In this document: in pieces, positions 8,334-16,560 of the stretch
How positions within the stretch are numbered: position 1 is the stretch's first letter
Layout: every line of letters begins with the position of its first letter
Assembly (NCBI RefSeq): GCF_040567655.1
Contig: NZ_JBEXAC010000001.1
Location: 2,852,001 to 2,916,000 of the forward strand
Direction: 5' to 3'
From: Chitinophaga sp. H8
Lineage (GTDB): Bacteria > Bacteroidota > Bacteroidia > Chitinophagales > Chitinophagaceae
Length of the DNA stretch: 64,000 bases
Notes under the pieces: generated by a model
Databases searched by the model: none
Seen by the model: only the letters and a program-made list of their open reading frames with translations
What the model was told of the DNA's origin: nothing
Program-made: the position numbers and the translations under genes

Positions 8334-8975
8334 ATGAAAATGTGCTTCTTGTTTTTATTGTTTATTACAGTCTCCCCGGCATTAAATGCACAGACTTTTG
8401 ACGAATGGTTCCGCCAGAAAAAGACCCAGCGGGAATACCTGCTGAAGCAGATTGTTTTGCTACAGCAGTATATGGGCTATGCAAAGAAAGGATATGATAT
8501 TGCTCAGAAAGGACTGACTACCATTTCTCAGATTAAGAACGGAGATTTTTCATTGCATAGCTTTTTTTTCCAGGCTTTGAAGCAGGTTAATCCACTTATT
8601 TCAGAGTATCCCAAAGCTGAAGCGCTACTTTCTTCTTTTACCTGGTCAGAAGCTACCTGCAGGAACACAATCAGAAAAGTGAATTCATCCGGGTTCCTCT
8701 CAGCCGGTGATGTAGAGTATGCCTTAGCTGTACTGGAGAATGTAAGGACTGAGAATGAAGAATCAATTAACGTTTTCCTGCTTGTAATCACTCCTGATAA
8801 ACTTCAATTGTCTGATGATGAGAGATTAAAAAAGCTGGATGATCTATATGTTGAAGTATTGGACAGGCAGGCATTTATTGGCTCCTTTTGTGATGAGATT
8901 GGATTGTTGGAAAAGCAGCGCAGATCAGACATACAGGATATTGAGGTTCAAAAAGTACTTTATGGGTTAAAATAG
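8334..8975 (+). CDS. Periplasmic transfer protein, VirB5-like, copy 2
   Basis: The start at 8334 is chosen because it gives a signal peptide (hydrophobic core then LNAQ); an in-frame ATG at 8310 overlaps the previous stop. The mature protein is helical, with GYDIAQKGL, IKNGDFSLHSFF and NPLISEYP, each of which recurs in the third copy as GYKIVSKGY, LSKGNFNLHETF and NPAIRSYR. The motif LQLSDDERLKKLD and the C-terminal VQKVLYGLK are also shared. Role by position and build: periplasmic part of the conjugation channel or pilus tip. Confidence 0.72.
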   Translation: MKMCFLFLLFITVSPALNAQTFDEWFRQKKTQREYLLKQIVLLQQYMGYAKKGYDIAQKGLTTISQIKNGDFSLHSFFFQALKQVNPLISEYPKAEALLSSFTWSEATCRNTIRKVNSSGFLSAGDVEYALAVLENVRTENEESINVFLLVITPDKLQLSDDERLKKLDDLYVEVLDRQAFIGSFCDEIGLLEKQRRSDIQDIEVQKVLYGLK

Positions 8976-8981
8976 ATTTGT

Positions 8982-9620
8982 ATGCGAGTATGGGGTTTTG
9001 TGATGTTGTTGTTCTTTTCTGTGCAGTTGTTTCCAACACATGCTTCCGCACAGGCAGATGAACTCGCTCAATTGGCTTTAAATATTCAAAAACTAAGTCA
9101 GCTGAAAAAGATTCTACAGAATATGTATGATGGATATAAGATTGTGAGCAAAGGATATAATACCGTTAAGGATCTTTCAAAGGGGAATTTTAATCTGCAT
9201 GAAACTTTTCTTAATGAGTTGTTTGCTATAAATCCTGCCATCAGGAGTTACAGGCGTGTTCCTGAAATCATCAATTATCAGGGTGCTATTCTGAAACAGT
9301 ATAAAAGTGCATTTGGTGCTTTCAGAACCAGCAATTTATTCAGTGTGGAAGAACTGGAATATATGGCTGCTGTCTACGGTCAGATAACTAATGAAAGTTT
9401 AAAGAATCTGGATGAACTGATTATGATAGTAACGGCCAACAAGCTCCGTATGTCTGATGATGAACGGCTGGAGGGTATTGACCGTATTTTTTATAATATG
9501 GAAGATAAATTACTTTTTCTCAAAGAGTTTAATTCTGGTGCGCAGATGCTGGGATTGCAACGGGCAAAAGAAAGAAATGATGTAGGCATGGTTCGTTTGC
9601 TTCATGGTATCAGTTACTAA
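8982..9620 (+). CDS. Periplasmic transfer protein, VirB5-like, copy 3
   Basis: A 212-residue secreted helical protein; signal peptide ends near HASAQ. It is the closest relative of the copy just upstream (shared GNFNLHETFLNELFAINPAI-type region, RMSDDERLEGID, C-terminal VRLLHGISY) and shares the ELEYMAAVYGQITNES block with the first copy. Only 6 bp separate it from copy 2 and 10 bp from traJ, so all are co-transcribed. Members of this family are sometimes annotated as TerB-like or TraI-like proteins in Bacteroidetes ICEs. Confidence 0.75.
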   Translation: MRVWGFVMLLFFSVQLFPTHASAQADELAQLALNIQKLSQLKKILQNMYDGYKIVSKGYNTVKDLSKGNFNLHETFLNELFAINPAIRSYRRVPEIINYQGAILKQYKSAFGAFRTSNLFSVEELEYMAAVYGQITNESLKNLDELIMIVTANKLRMSDDERLEGIDRIFYNMEDKLLFLKEFNSGAQMLGLQRAKERNDVGMVRLLHGISY

Positions 9621-9630
9621 ATAATTATGT

Positions 9631-10851
9631 ATGAAAAGTGCAGGGTTGATTTGTGTGTTCCTGGCAGCAGGAATTATTTTTCCCGGATACTGTTATGCTC
9701 AGGGAATAGCGGATAGTATCGGTGGTCTACATGGTGTGCTGGATAAGCTGTACGACGAGATGATTCCTCTGTGTAGCGATATGATTGAGATCGGTCAGGC
9801 TATTGCTGGTTTTGGTGCTATTTGGTTTATATCCAGCAGAGTGTGGGGGCAGATTGCCCGTGCGGAGCCGGTGGACCTGTATCCGCTTCTGCGTCCTTTC
9901 GTTATAGCTGTGGCTATTGGCTTATATGTGCCCCTGGTCCTCGGCGTAATGAACGGTATTATGAAGCCGGTTGCGGTAGCGACAGCGGGAATAGTTAAGA
10001 ATTCTGATACGGCTATCGCGGTACTGCTGAAACAGAAGGAAGATGCGATAAAACGGTCTGATATCTATGAAATGTATATCGGTACCAACGGACAGGGAGA
10101 TAAGGATAAATGGTATAAATATTATCATCCGAAAGATTCCACTAGAACAAATGAAGGCATGTTTGAAAGACTTGGCAATGATATAAAATTTAGCCTGGAA
10201 CAAACCGCTTACAGTATCCGTAATTCTGTAAAACAGTTTCTTTCTGAAGCGCTACAGATATTATTTCAGGCGGCGTCACTATGTATTAATACAGTTAGAA
10301 CATTTTATCTCATCGTGTTGGCGATAATGGGGCCGCTGGTTCTCGGTATGAGTGTGTTTGATGGCTTTCAGCAATCATTGATTAGTTGGGTTGGTAGGTA
10401 TATAAATTATTTTTTATGGTTGCCTGTTGCTAACATTTTCGGAGCGATCATCAATAAGATTCAGATCAATATGCTGCTGATGGATATTGAACAGATAAAG
10501 AAGTATGGAGATACGTCTTTCGGAGCCAATGATACTGCTTACCTGATCTTTCTTGTCTTAGGCATCGTTGGTTACTTTACCGTCCCAAGTATCGCTGGAT
10601 ATATTGTTCACGTTGCAGGTAGTAACCCGATGTTGCAGAAAATAACCGGCATCGCAACTTCCGCCGCCACCGGTGGTGCTGGCATGGCAGCTTCCCGGCT
10701 CGGTCAGGGTATATCTAACGCATACAATGCTCCCAAGAACTTCAATGAGGGATATAGCGGAAAGAATCCCGGTTCCGGAGTGATGGCAGATATTGGCCGG
10801 GTTGCAGGATTAGGTGGTTCCCATTTGTATGATGAATTAGCGGGTAAGTAA
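9631..10851 (+). CDS. traJ: Conjugal transfer membrane protein TraJ (VirB6-like)
   Basis: A 406-residue polytopic protein: signal-like N-terminus ending near CYAQG, then about six membrane helices, with the TraJ hallmarks LYDEMIPLCSDMIEIGQAIA, WGQIARAEPVDLYPLLRPF and YINYFLWLPVANIFGAII. The C-terminus is Gly/Ala-rich and soluble. TraJ proteins are the VirB6-like inner-membrane channel component of Bacteroidetes transfer systems. Spacing to neighbours is 10 bp on each side. Length matches the family. Confidence 0.92.
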   Translation: MKSAGLICVFLAAGIIFPGYCYAQGIADSIGGLHGVLDKLYDEMIPLCSDMIEIGQAIAGFGAIWFISSRVWGQIARAEPVDLYPLLRPFVIAVAIGLYVPLVLGVMNGIMKPVAVATAGIVKNSDTAIAVLLKQKEDAIKRSDIYEMYIGTNGQGDKDKWYKYYHPKDSTRTNEGMFERLGNDIKFSLEQTAYSIRNSVKQFLSEALQILFQAASLCINTVRTFYLIVLAIMGPLVLGMSVFDGFQQSLISWVGRYINYFLWLPVANIFGAIINKIQINMLLMDIEQIKKYGDTSFGANDTAYLIFLVLGIVGYFTVPSIAGYIVHVAGSNPMLQKITGIATSAATGGAGMAASRLGQGISNAYNAPKNFNEGYSGKNPGSGVMADIGRVAGLGGSHLYDELAGK

Positions 10852-10861
10852 ATGTTGTGCC

Positions 10862-11479
10862 ATGTTTAAACAATTGAGAAATATAGATACTGCCTTTAAA
10901 TACATACGCAGTTTTACTATTGCTGTTGTTATAAGTAACATTATTATTTCCTGCTTCTGTTACTATAAAAGCTACCAGCTGGCAGCAAAAGTTCAGGGAA
11001 TGATATATGTACTTTATGGAGATAAAGTGATAGAGGCTTTTGCAGATGACCGTAGAAACTACCTTCCAGTAGAAGCCAGGGCGCATGTAAAGGATTTTCA
11101 CAGGCTGTTTTTTACCCTTGACCCGGATGAGAAGATTATTCAATCAAATATTGCGAAGTCTATGTACCTGGCTGACGCATCAGCGAGGGAAAAGTACCGC
11201 AGCCTTAAAGAGAGCGGGTTTTATACCAGCGTTATTTCAGGTAATGTAAGCCAGCGCATTGAGGTTGATAGCGTAAATGTGGATTTTAATCAGAAACCAT
11301 ATTATTTTAAATGCTACGCAACACTTCAGATCCGGAGGCCAACCAGTATCACCACCAGAAGCCTTGTTACTGAAGGTTATCTCCAGGATGCAAAGAGTAC
11401 GGATAATAATTCTCACGGCTTTTTAATCCTGCACTGGTCAATACTGCGGAATGATGATATTAATGTGATAAATCGTTGA
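10862..11479 (+). CDS. traK: Conjugal transfer protein TraK (VirB8-like)
   Basis: A 205-residue bitopic protein with one membrane helix (about residues 18-36) and a periplasmic domain. The conserved VYLYGDK-like stretch reads VLYGDKVIEAFADDRRNYLPVEARAHV and is followed by FHRLFFTLDPDEKII, both typical of TraK. VirB8-like proteins bridge the inner-membrane complex and the outer core. It lies 10 bp after traJ and 3 bp before the next gene. All family landmarks are present. Confidence 0.92.
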   Translation: MFKQLRNIDTAFKYIRSFTIAVVISNIIISCFCYYKSYQLAAKVQGMIYVLYGDKVIEAFADDRRNYLPVEARAHVKDFHRLFFTLDPDEKIIQSNIAKSMYLADASAREKYRSLKESGFYTSVISGNVSQRIEVDSVNVDFNQKPYYFKCYATLQIRRPTSITTRSLVTEGYLQDAKSTDNNSHGFLILHWSILRNDDINVINR

Positions 11480-11482
11480 GCT

Positions 11483-11968
11483 ATGAGGTGGAGATGGAAG
11501 GTGCCCAAGAATGAAACGGAGAATAGTCAGCAAGGTATTCTTTATAGGTGGCTGGATACTTTCATCCAGAAATATTTCCCTGCTATCAGGAAATCTACTA
11601 ATCTATTTTCAGATAAATTGAACCGGCTTCCTAAAAGGTATTTGAAGGTTGTTGTTCTCTGTTTTTTTGGCATTGGTACTTGTGCTTTTGTATATATCGG
11701 ACTTAGCAGAGATTCTCCGGGTAACAGCTTAAAAATTAAGCCGTATTCAATAAGCCGGCCAGCCAATATAATATCAGCCGATCCGGTATACACGCCGGCA
11801 GATTTGAAAAATAGTAGGAGCTATCGCAGCATAGTCCGATTTAGATATTATCTCGATAGTCTGAGATCAGTGCCAAATGGTGAAAGGACCATTGATAGCC
11901 TCTACGCCCGGTATCCTGGCATCTTTGATAGCCTTTTGCTGGTTGATAAAACAATAGGATTGCCCTAA
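11483..11968 (+). CDS. TraL-like single-pass transfer protein (DUF3989-like)
   Basis: A 161-residue protein with one membrane helix (about residues 57-77, LKVVVLCFFGIGTCAFVYIG) preceded by a basic region and followed by a periplasmic tail. TraL/DUF3989 proteins stand between TraK and TraM in CTnDOT-type operons and have the same layout, but this protein is longer and the family match rests on position, topology and the LPKRYLKVVV stretch. The C-terminal YYLDSLRSVPNGERTIDSL resembles segments often found near TraM N-termini. Confidence 0.6.
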   Translation: MRWRWKVPKNETENSQQGILYRWLDTFIQKYFPAIRKSTNLFSDKLNRLPKRYLKVVVLCFFGIGTCAFVYIGLSRDSPGNSLKIKPYSISRPANIISADPVYTPADLKNSRSYRSIVRFRYYLDSLRSVPNGERTIDSLYARYPGIFDSLLLVDKTIGLP

Positions 11969-11993
11969 ATGTGTCATCGAAAAAATGTGAGTT

Positions 11994-13334
11994 ATGGAAA
12001 AGACGCAATCATTATCAGAAGAATATTTAAGAAAAAGAAGATTTGCAGTTATTGCACCTCTTATAATATTTCCCTTTGTAACTGTCATCTTTTCCCTTTT
12101 AGGAGGCGGTAAAGGAGTTGCAGCACCCATGCAGAAAGGTAAAGACGCCTTTAATTATGAATTACCGGCGCCTATTCTTCAGGATGATAGTCGTATGGGT
12201 AAAATTGACTATTACGAAAAGGCAGATCGTGATTCTGCCCGATGGAGGGAAATAGCCAAACGAGATCCTTATTATGACAAGATGAATGGAGGCAATGCAG
12301 CCGATGTTCATGATTTAGATTTTAATAGCTATAAAAAGGAAGGCAGCGTAAATAATTCATTAAAGGATGGTGTGGTTGAATCCCCATATTCAGACAATAG
12401 TGAACCAGATAAAAATGTCATACGGGTGCAGCAAAAGCTGGCGCAGCTTAATAAAGAGCTTCAACGTAAGGAGGATATACAACCTCTCAATAAAGAGAGC
12501 CTTTTGCCCGTAAAAGATTCTCCTTCCGTTATTCCTGCGGTGCCCTCCGAGGTCGGGCAGCTGGAAAAAATGATGCAGGTATTGCAGGATGGTTCTCAGA
12601 GCGATCCGGAGATGGCAAAGCTGGACGGAATGCTGGATAAAATCCTTGACATACAGTATCCGTCTCGTATCCAGGATAAAATGAAGAAGCAGTCAGCCGA
12701 GCATAAGCAACTTGCCTATCCTGTTAACCGTTATAGCGAAGACATCGTTCCTGTATCATCCCTGCAACCCGCTCTTTCTGAACGTAACCATTATCCTGGT
12801 GATTCCCTGGTTATTGGTCATCAGCCGCCAAACAGATTTTATTCTGTTGATGATGACATAACATCCGGGGAAGAAGATAATGCTGTCTCAGCGGAGATTC
12901 CGGAGTATCAGACGTTAGTTTCCGGATCTACTGTAAAGATGCGTATCACCAGTGATGTTTATATCGCAGGTCGGTTAATACCAAAGAATAGTTGTGTGTA
13001 TGGTGTTGCCTCTATTAATGGAGAGCGGTTGCAGGTGGAGATCAATTCAATAAGAATAGATAACTCCATCCTTCCAATATCACTGTCTGCCTATGATCTT
13101 GATGGCATGGCCGGTATATATATACCGGGAGCCATCGCCCGCGATGTTACGAAGAACTCCGCAGATCAGGCCATACAAGGTATACCTATCATGTCTATGG
13201 ACCCGTCTTTAGGTGTTCAGGCCGCCAGCGCAGGTATAGAAACTGCGAAATCCTTACTCAGCAAAAAAGTTCGATTAATTAAGGTCAATATAAAGGCCGG
13301 TTATCAGGTATTGTTGAAGAACCGGCAGAATTGA
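11994..13334 (+). CDS. traM: Conjugal transfer protein TraM (VirB10-like)
   Basis: A 446-residue protein with a cytoplasmic N-terminus, one membrane helix (about residues 19-40), a long polar periplasmic linker and a C-terminal beta domain starting near VSGSTVKMRITSDVYIAGRL. The C-terminal domain with NGERLQVEINSIRIDNSILP and DLDGMAGIYIPGAI is typical of TraM and corresponds to the VirB10 TrbI-type domain of the outer core. Length agrees with the family. TraN follows 28 bp downstream. Confidence 0.9.
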   Translation: MEKTQSLSEEYLRKRRFAVIAPLIIFPFVTVIFSLLGGGKGVAAPMQKGKDAFNYELPAPILQDDSRMGKIDYYEKADRDSARWREIAKRDPYYDKMNGGNAADVHDLDFNSYKKEGSVNNSLKDGVVESPYSDNSEPDKNVIRVQQKLAQLNKELQRKEDIQPLNKESLLPVKDSPSVIPAVPSEVGQLEKMMQVLQDGSQSDPEMAKLDGMLDKILDIQYPSRIQDKMKKQSAEHKQLAYPVNRYSEDIVPVSSLQPALSERNHYPGDSLVIGHQPPNRFYSVDDDITSGEEDNAVSAEIPEYQTLVSGSTVKMRITSDVYIAGRLIPKNSCVYGVASINGERLQVEINSIRIDNSILPISLSAYDLDGMAGIYIPGAIARDVTKNSADQAIQGIPIMSMDPSLGVQAASAGIETAKSLLSKKVRLIKVNIKAGYQVLLKNRQN

Positions 13335-13362
13335 TATTTTCTTACAATAAAAATTCCTAGTG

Positions 13363-14205
13363 ATGATGAAATGTGCAGTTGGAATTGCAGGCTTATTCTG
13401 CATAATAGGAAATGGTGCTGTACAGGCACAAACAGCGGATTATCGGGTTATTGAACCGACACGTTTATATGTCGCGTACAGTAAAACCTCAAATATTATA
13501 TTCCCGTTCGCTATCAGCAGCGTTGATCGTGGCAGCAGGGATCTAATGGTCCAGAAGGCAAAGGGGGTAAAAAATATTTTGCAGGTGAAAGCTGGTAAGG
13601 AAAATTTTTCAGAGACTAATTTGAGTATCGTTACGGAGGATGGGAAGTTTTATTCTTTCCTGGTGGGGTATGACAGTAAACCATCTATTTTGAATCTGCA
13701 ATTTTCTAAGTATAGTCAGGGGACCGATGATGAACCGGCACGTTTAACTAGAGATACCCTGAACGCTGCTGATGTGGAGAGGACAGCGGACTTGGTAAAG
13801 ATCAGTAAAACAAAGCGCCGTGGGCCACATGACAAGAAATTTGAGATTGAAGCAAAATTAACTTCCGTCTATATTAAAAATGACCTCTTTTATTTTCAGG
13901 TATTCCTGGAAAATAAATCCTCTATTAATTATTACATCGATCAGTTAAAACTTTCCGTCAGAGATAGAAAGGTTGCCCGGCGTACAGCTAGTCAGGAGAT
14001 TGACGTAGTGCCCCGTTATATTACCGGAAATTCAACTGTAGTAAAAGCCAGGGATAAAGGAGGTTTGGTACTTGCTGTCCCGAAATTTACCATACCAGAT
14101 AAAAAACAACTCTTCCTCTTTCTGTCTGAAGAAGACGGTGGAAGGAACCTAAAGCTGAAAATTAAGAACCGTCATCTGGTTAATGCAATTCCTATTACCA
14201 ATTAA
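13363..14205 (+). CDS. traN: Conjugal transfer protein TraN (DUF4138, VirB9-like)
   Basis: A secreted protein: signal peptide ending near AVQAQ, then the DUF4138 hallmark NIIFPFAISSVDRGSRDLMV followed by KAKGVKNILQVKA. TraN is the VirB9-like outer-membrane core protein of Bacteroidetes transfer systems. Three possible starts lie together (GTG 13360, ATG 13363, ATG 13366); 13363 is used. Length of about 280 residues is normal. The next gene starts 11 bp downstream and is still in the operon. Confidence 0.9.
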   Translation: MMKCAVGIAGLFCIIGNGAVQAQTADYRVIEPTRLYVAYSKTSNIIFPFAISSVDRGSRDLMVQKAKGVKNILQVKAGKENFSETNLSIVTEDGKFYSFLVGYDSKPSILNLQFSKYSQGTDDEPARLTRDTLNAADVERTADLVKISKTKRRGPHDKKFEIEAKLTSVYIKNDLFYFQVFLENKSSINYYIDQLKLSVRDRKVARRTASQEIDVVPRYITGNSTVVKARDKGGLVLAVPKFTIPDKKQLFLFLSEEDGGRNLKLKIKNRHLVNAIPITN

Positions 14206-14216
14206 AATCGTGTTTT

Positions 14217-15701
14217 ATGGTAAATAACATTGAACACCGAGGTGGTGACGATAAGGTGATATTTATTCCAGACCACATTATTGATTCCTATAAGGTTGTT
14301 AAACACACCCATCCGGGACATTTGGTTTATGAAACAGGGCACCAGCTATATACTATCAGTTCTCATGAAGATTATCAGAGTGGCTACAAAGGACTGTTTG
14401 ATGCTCTTAAAGACGAACCGATTCCTGTACATGGATTTGTAGCCTTTAGTCTATACGCTACTTATCAGGGTACGAAAATGAAATATGAATATGACGGAGA
14501 GATTATGGGGGATACTGGTTTCTATGTAGCCAGTGCATTTCCTCCTAACCGATGGAATGATCAGCAATGGACTGTAGAACAGGTTTATAATCCTTCTGCA
14601 CCTTTTGCTCTTAAATATCCGGCAGGATATTACTCGAATGAACTCCGTTTTGATGGACCGGAGGTGTCGATCAATAAGGATATATATGATTTAATGCAGC
14701 AGGAGTACAATAATGGAAATGTCTGGATGGCGTTTGATACAAGAAAAGGTGAACTGAACGTAAATGATTTTGCCTTTTCTGTAAATAAATGGGGAGCAGA
14801 GCATAAATCAGTGAATCTGGGTGAGGAATACAGTGTTAAGGAGGTGGTAGAATTGAAATCAATCCCGATGGCAGTAAAAGGGATTATTTATGGCGCTCCT
14901 TCAGTAGAATGGTATGAAAGTGTTTCTCCCGTATTACTAACTAACAAATTTACCAGCGAAATGAGTGAGAAAGTATTGGAGTATCATAAGAATGATCTTC
15001 GTAAAATCGGTGCAGGGAATTCGCTTGATGATGCCCTGGCAATAAACACAAAAAGCGGTAAGCCGGAGTTTAAATTATATGATACAAAACAGTTCGGCGA
15101 AGACTTAGTTGTTGTCACATTTCCTTATAAACGATCTACCAGGGAAGGTAGTGACCTGGTTTTCCGAAATGGAATGGAATTATTGGTGCGTCCCAAAGTT
15201 GGGGAAATTCAGAAACAAACTTTTGTTATTGGAAAGGATGCCGGAAACATTACCATAAAAAACGCCTACAATGCTATGCAGCAGCGATCCTTTCTTCTGA
15301 ATAAGGACACTAACGAATGGGCTTATCTTAATTTCAAAGAAACTGACAAACAGGGTAATCATCCTCTTGAAACTGTTAAAGGCTTTGATATTAGAAAAGT
15401 CGCAGGCCCTCTGCCAATCAACGACCTGAAAGATCCGGAAAAAGCAGAAGATTTATATGCTTCACTGGAAAGAGGGAACAGACAGCATGTGCAGGCTGGC
15501 GAAAAGTCTTTTTTTATTGAGGCACTACCTAAGCATGACACGCTACGTGTTTATACTGCCAGCCTGCAAAAATCAAGTATTGAAGAATTAAAGAAGGCTG
15601 CCGGTATCACCCAATCCACTGATCAGGCGAATAGGCAGGGAGTTGCTAACAACGCTTCTTCACAGAAGCAGGAGCGGCAAAAAGGGCCATCGATAAGCTA
15701 A
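14217..15701 (+). CDS. Large cytoplasmic ICE protein with DUF3945-type C-terminal domain
   Basis: A 494-residue protein without signal peptide or membrane helix. The first 350 residues match nothing I know and read as mixed alpha/beta. The C-terminal part (about 350-465) follows the domain seen in DUF3945/DUF4099-type Bacteroidetes mobile-element proteins: WAYLNFKETDKQGNHPL, a GFDI stretch, PINDLKDPEKAEDLYASLERG-like helix, then FFIEALPKHDTLRVY. The last 30 residues are Gln/Asn-rich. It lies 11 bp after traN, so it is expressed with the transfer genes; a role in DNA processing or protecting the incoming element is possible but unproven. Confidence 0.65.
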   Translation: MVNNIEHRGGDDKVIFIPDHIIDSYKVVKHTHPGHLVYETGHQLYTISSHEDYQSGYKGLFDALKDEPIPVHGFVAFSLYATYQGTKMKYEYDGEIMGDTGFYVASAFPPNRWNDQQWTVEQVYNPSAPFALKYPAGYYSNELRFDGPEVSINKDIYDLMQQEYNNGNVWMAFDTRKGELNVNDFAFSVNKWGAEHKSVNLGEEYSVKEVVELKSIPMAVKGIIYGAPSVEWYESVSPVLLTNKFTSEMSEKVLEYHKNDLRKIGAGNSLDDALAINTKSGKPEFKLYDTKQFGEDLVVVTFPYKRSTREGSDLVFRNGMELLVRPKVGEIQKQTFVIGKDAGNITIKNAYNAMQQRSFLLNKDTNEWAYLNFKETDKQGNHPLETVKGFDIRKVAGPLPINDLKDPEKAEDLYASLERGNRQHVQAGEKSFFIEALPKHDTLRVYTASLQKSSIEELKKAAGITQSTDQANRQGVANNASSQKQERQKGPSIS

Positions 15702-15733
15702 ACTAATTATTGTGAAATTGAAAATGTGATGAT

Positions 15734-16066
15734 ATGGAAAAAGCAAGGGACAGGATCACAGCATTGTATGCTGTCATAAAAAATGACAATAAAATCGGCG
15801 CTCCGCATTTAAGTCTTTATCTGGCCTTATTCCAGCTATGGTGTATGAATGACTTCGACGAACCGGTTTCAATAGATCGTAAAGAGGTGTTGGAACTGGC
15901 TAAAATAAGTAGATCCACCTACCAGCGATGTATCAATGACTTGCACGACCAGGGATATATTAAGTATATACCCTCTTACCATCCGATACTAGGAAGCATT
16001 GTTTATATGTCCGAGTGGACTGGTGGAAATTCTCCAAACAATGCACCAATCAGATTACATGGGTGA
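15734..16066 (+). CDS. Winged-helix DNA-binding protein
   Basis: A 110-residue protein with a winged-helix core: SLYLALFQLWC, then the helix-turn-helix VLELAKISRSTYQRCINDLHDQGYIKYIPS, whose last part is the wing. Proteins of this kind on Bacteroidetes plasmids and ICEs are annotated as transcriptional regulators or replication-initiator-like. It is the last gene of the transfer operon, 32 bp after the previous gene and 63 bp before a strong terminator. It may control transfer genes or the element's copy state; the target is unknown. Confidence 0.7.
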   Translation: MEKARDRITALYAVIKNDNKIGAPHLSLYLALFQLWCMNDFDEPVSIDRKEVLELAKISRSTYQRCINDLHDQGYIKYIPSYHPILGSIVYMSEWTGGNSPNNAPIRLHG

Positions 16067-16129
16067 AAAGGACGCCGGTTTGTAGGAGTACGCCGGCCAG
16101 CGATAGTCCATGTAGATGGGGATAACCTG

Positions 16130-16160
16130 CCAAAGCCTCGTATGAGGCTTTGGTTATTTT
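16130..16160 (+). terminator. Rho-independent terminator of the transfer operon
   Basis: A perfect 10-bp stem, CCAAAGCCTC paired with GAGGCTTTGG, with loop GTAT (16140-16143), is followed by TTATTTTAT. It lies 63 bp after the last gene of the transfer operon and just before the excisionase-like gene. Confidence 0.85.
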
Positions 16161-16182
16161 ATGCTTTTATAAATATCGTGCT

Positions 16183-16467
16183 ATGGGTGTGGTTGAAATT
16201 GTGACGAAGGATGATTTAGCTAATTTTAAGAAAGAGCTTCTCCAGGAAATAGAGGCGATGTTGTCCAGGCATACGCCGGAAGAACCGAAAAGGTGGCTTA
16301 AAACGTATGAAGTAAAGAAGATGCTGGGGCTATCAGCAGGGACATTGCAGACTATGCGGAATAATGGGACGCTGAAGTTTTCGATGATTGGAAATTTGGC
16401 TTACTATGATTATAGTGATATTGCGGAACTAATGGAGAAAAGGAGAATATCTAAAGGTCGGTTGTAG
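16183..16467 (+). CDS. Excisionase-like helix-turn-helix protein
   Basis: A 94-residue protein starting at the ATG at 16183; an upstream in-frame TTG at 16150 falls inside the terminator stem and is rejected. The C-terminal half has the excisionase/MerR-like winged helix: WLKTYEVKKMLGLSAGTLQTMRNNG, then a wing and the Tyr-rich YYDYSDIAELMEKRR. The N-terminus is a charged helix. Such proteins in Bacteroidetes elements act as recombination directionality factors or regulators. It lies about 1.2 kb from the integrase gene, converging on it. Confidence 0.75.
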   Translation: MGVVEIVTKDDLANFKKELLQEIEAMLSRHTPEEPKRWLKTYEVKKMLGLSAGTLQTMRNNGTLKFSMIGNLAYYDYSDIAELMEKRRISKGRL

Positions 16468-16560
16468 GTATAATTTGTCATTTCGGTAAGAATTATTATT
16501 ATTTTCATAACTTTTACCTGGCAGCAGATGCCTTTAATCACCCCAACCAAGTAGTTAAAT

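Noticed and set aside
16150..16182. Longer form of the excisionase-like protein starting at TTG 16150
   Set aside because: The extra codons lie in the right arm of the terminator hairpin; the ATG at 16183 fits the family.
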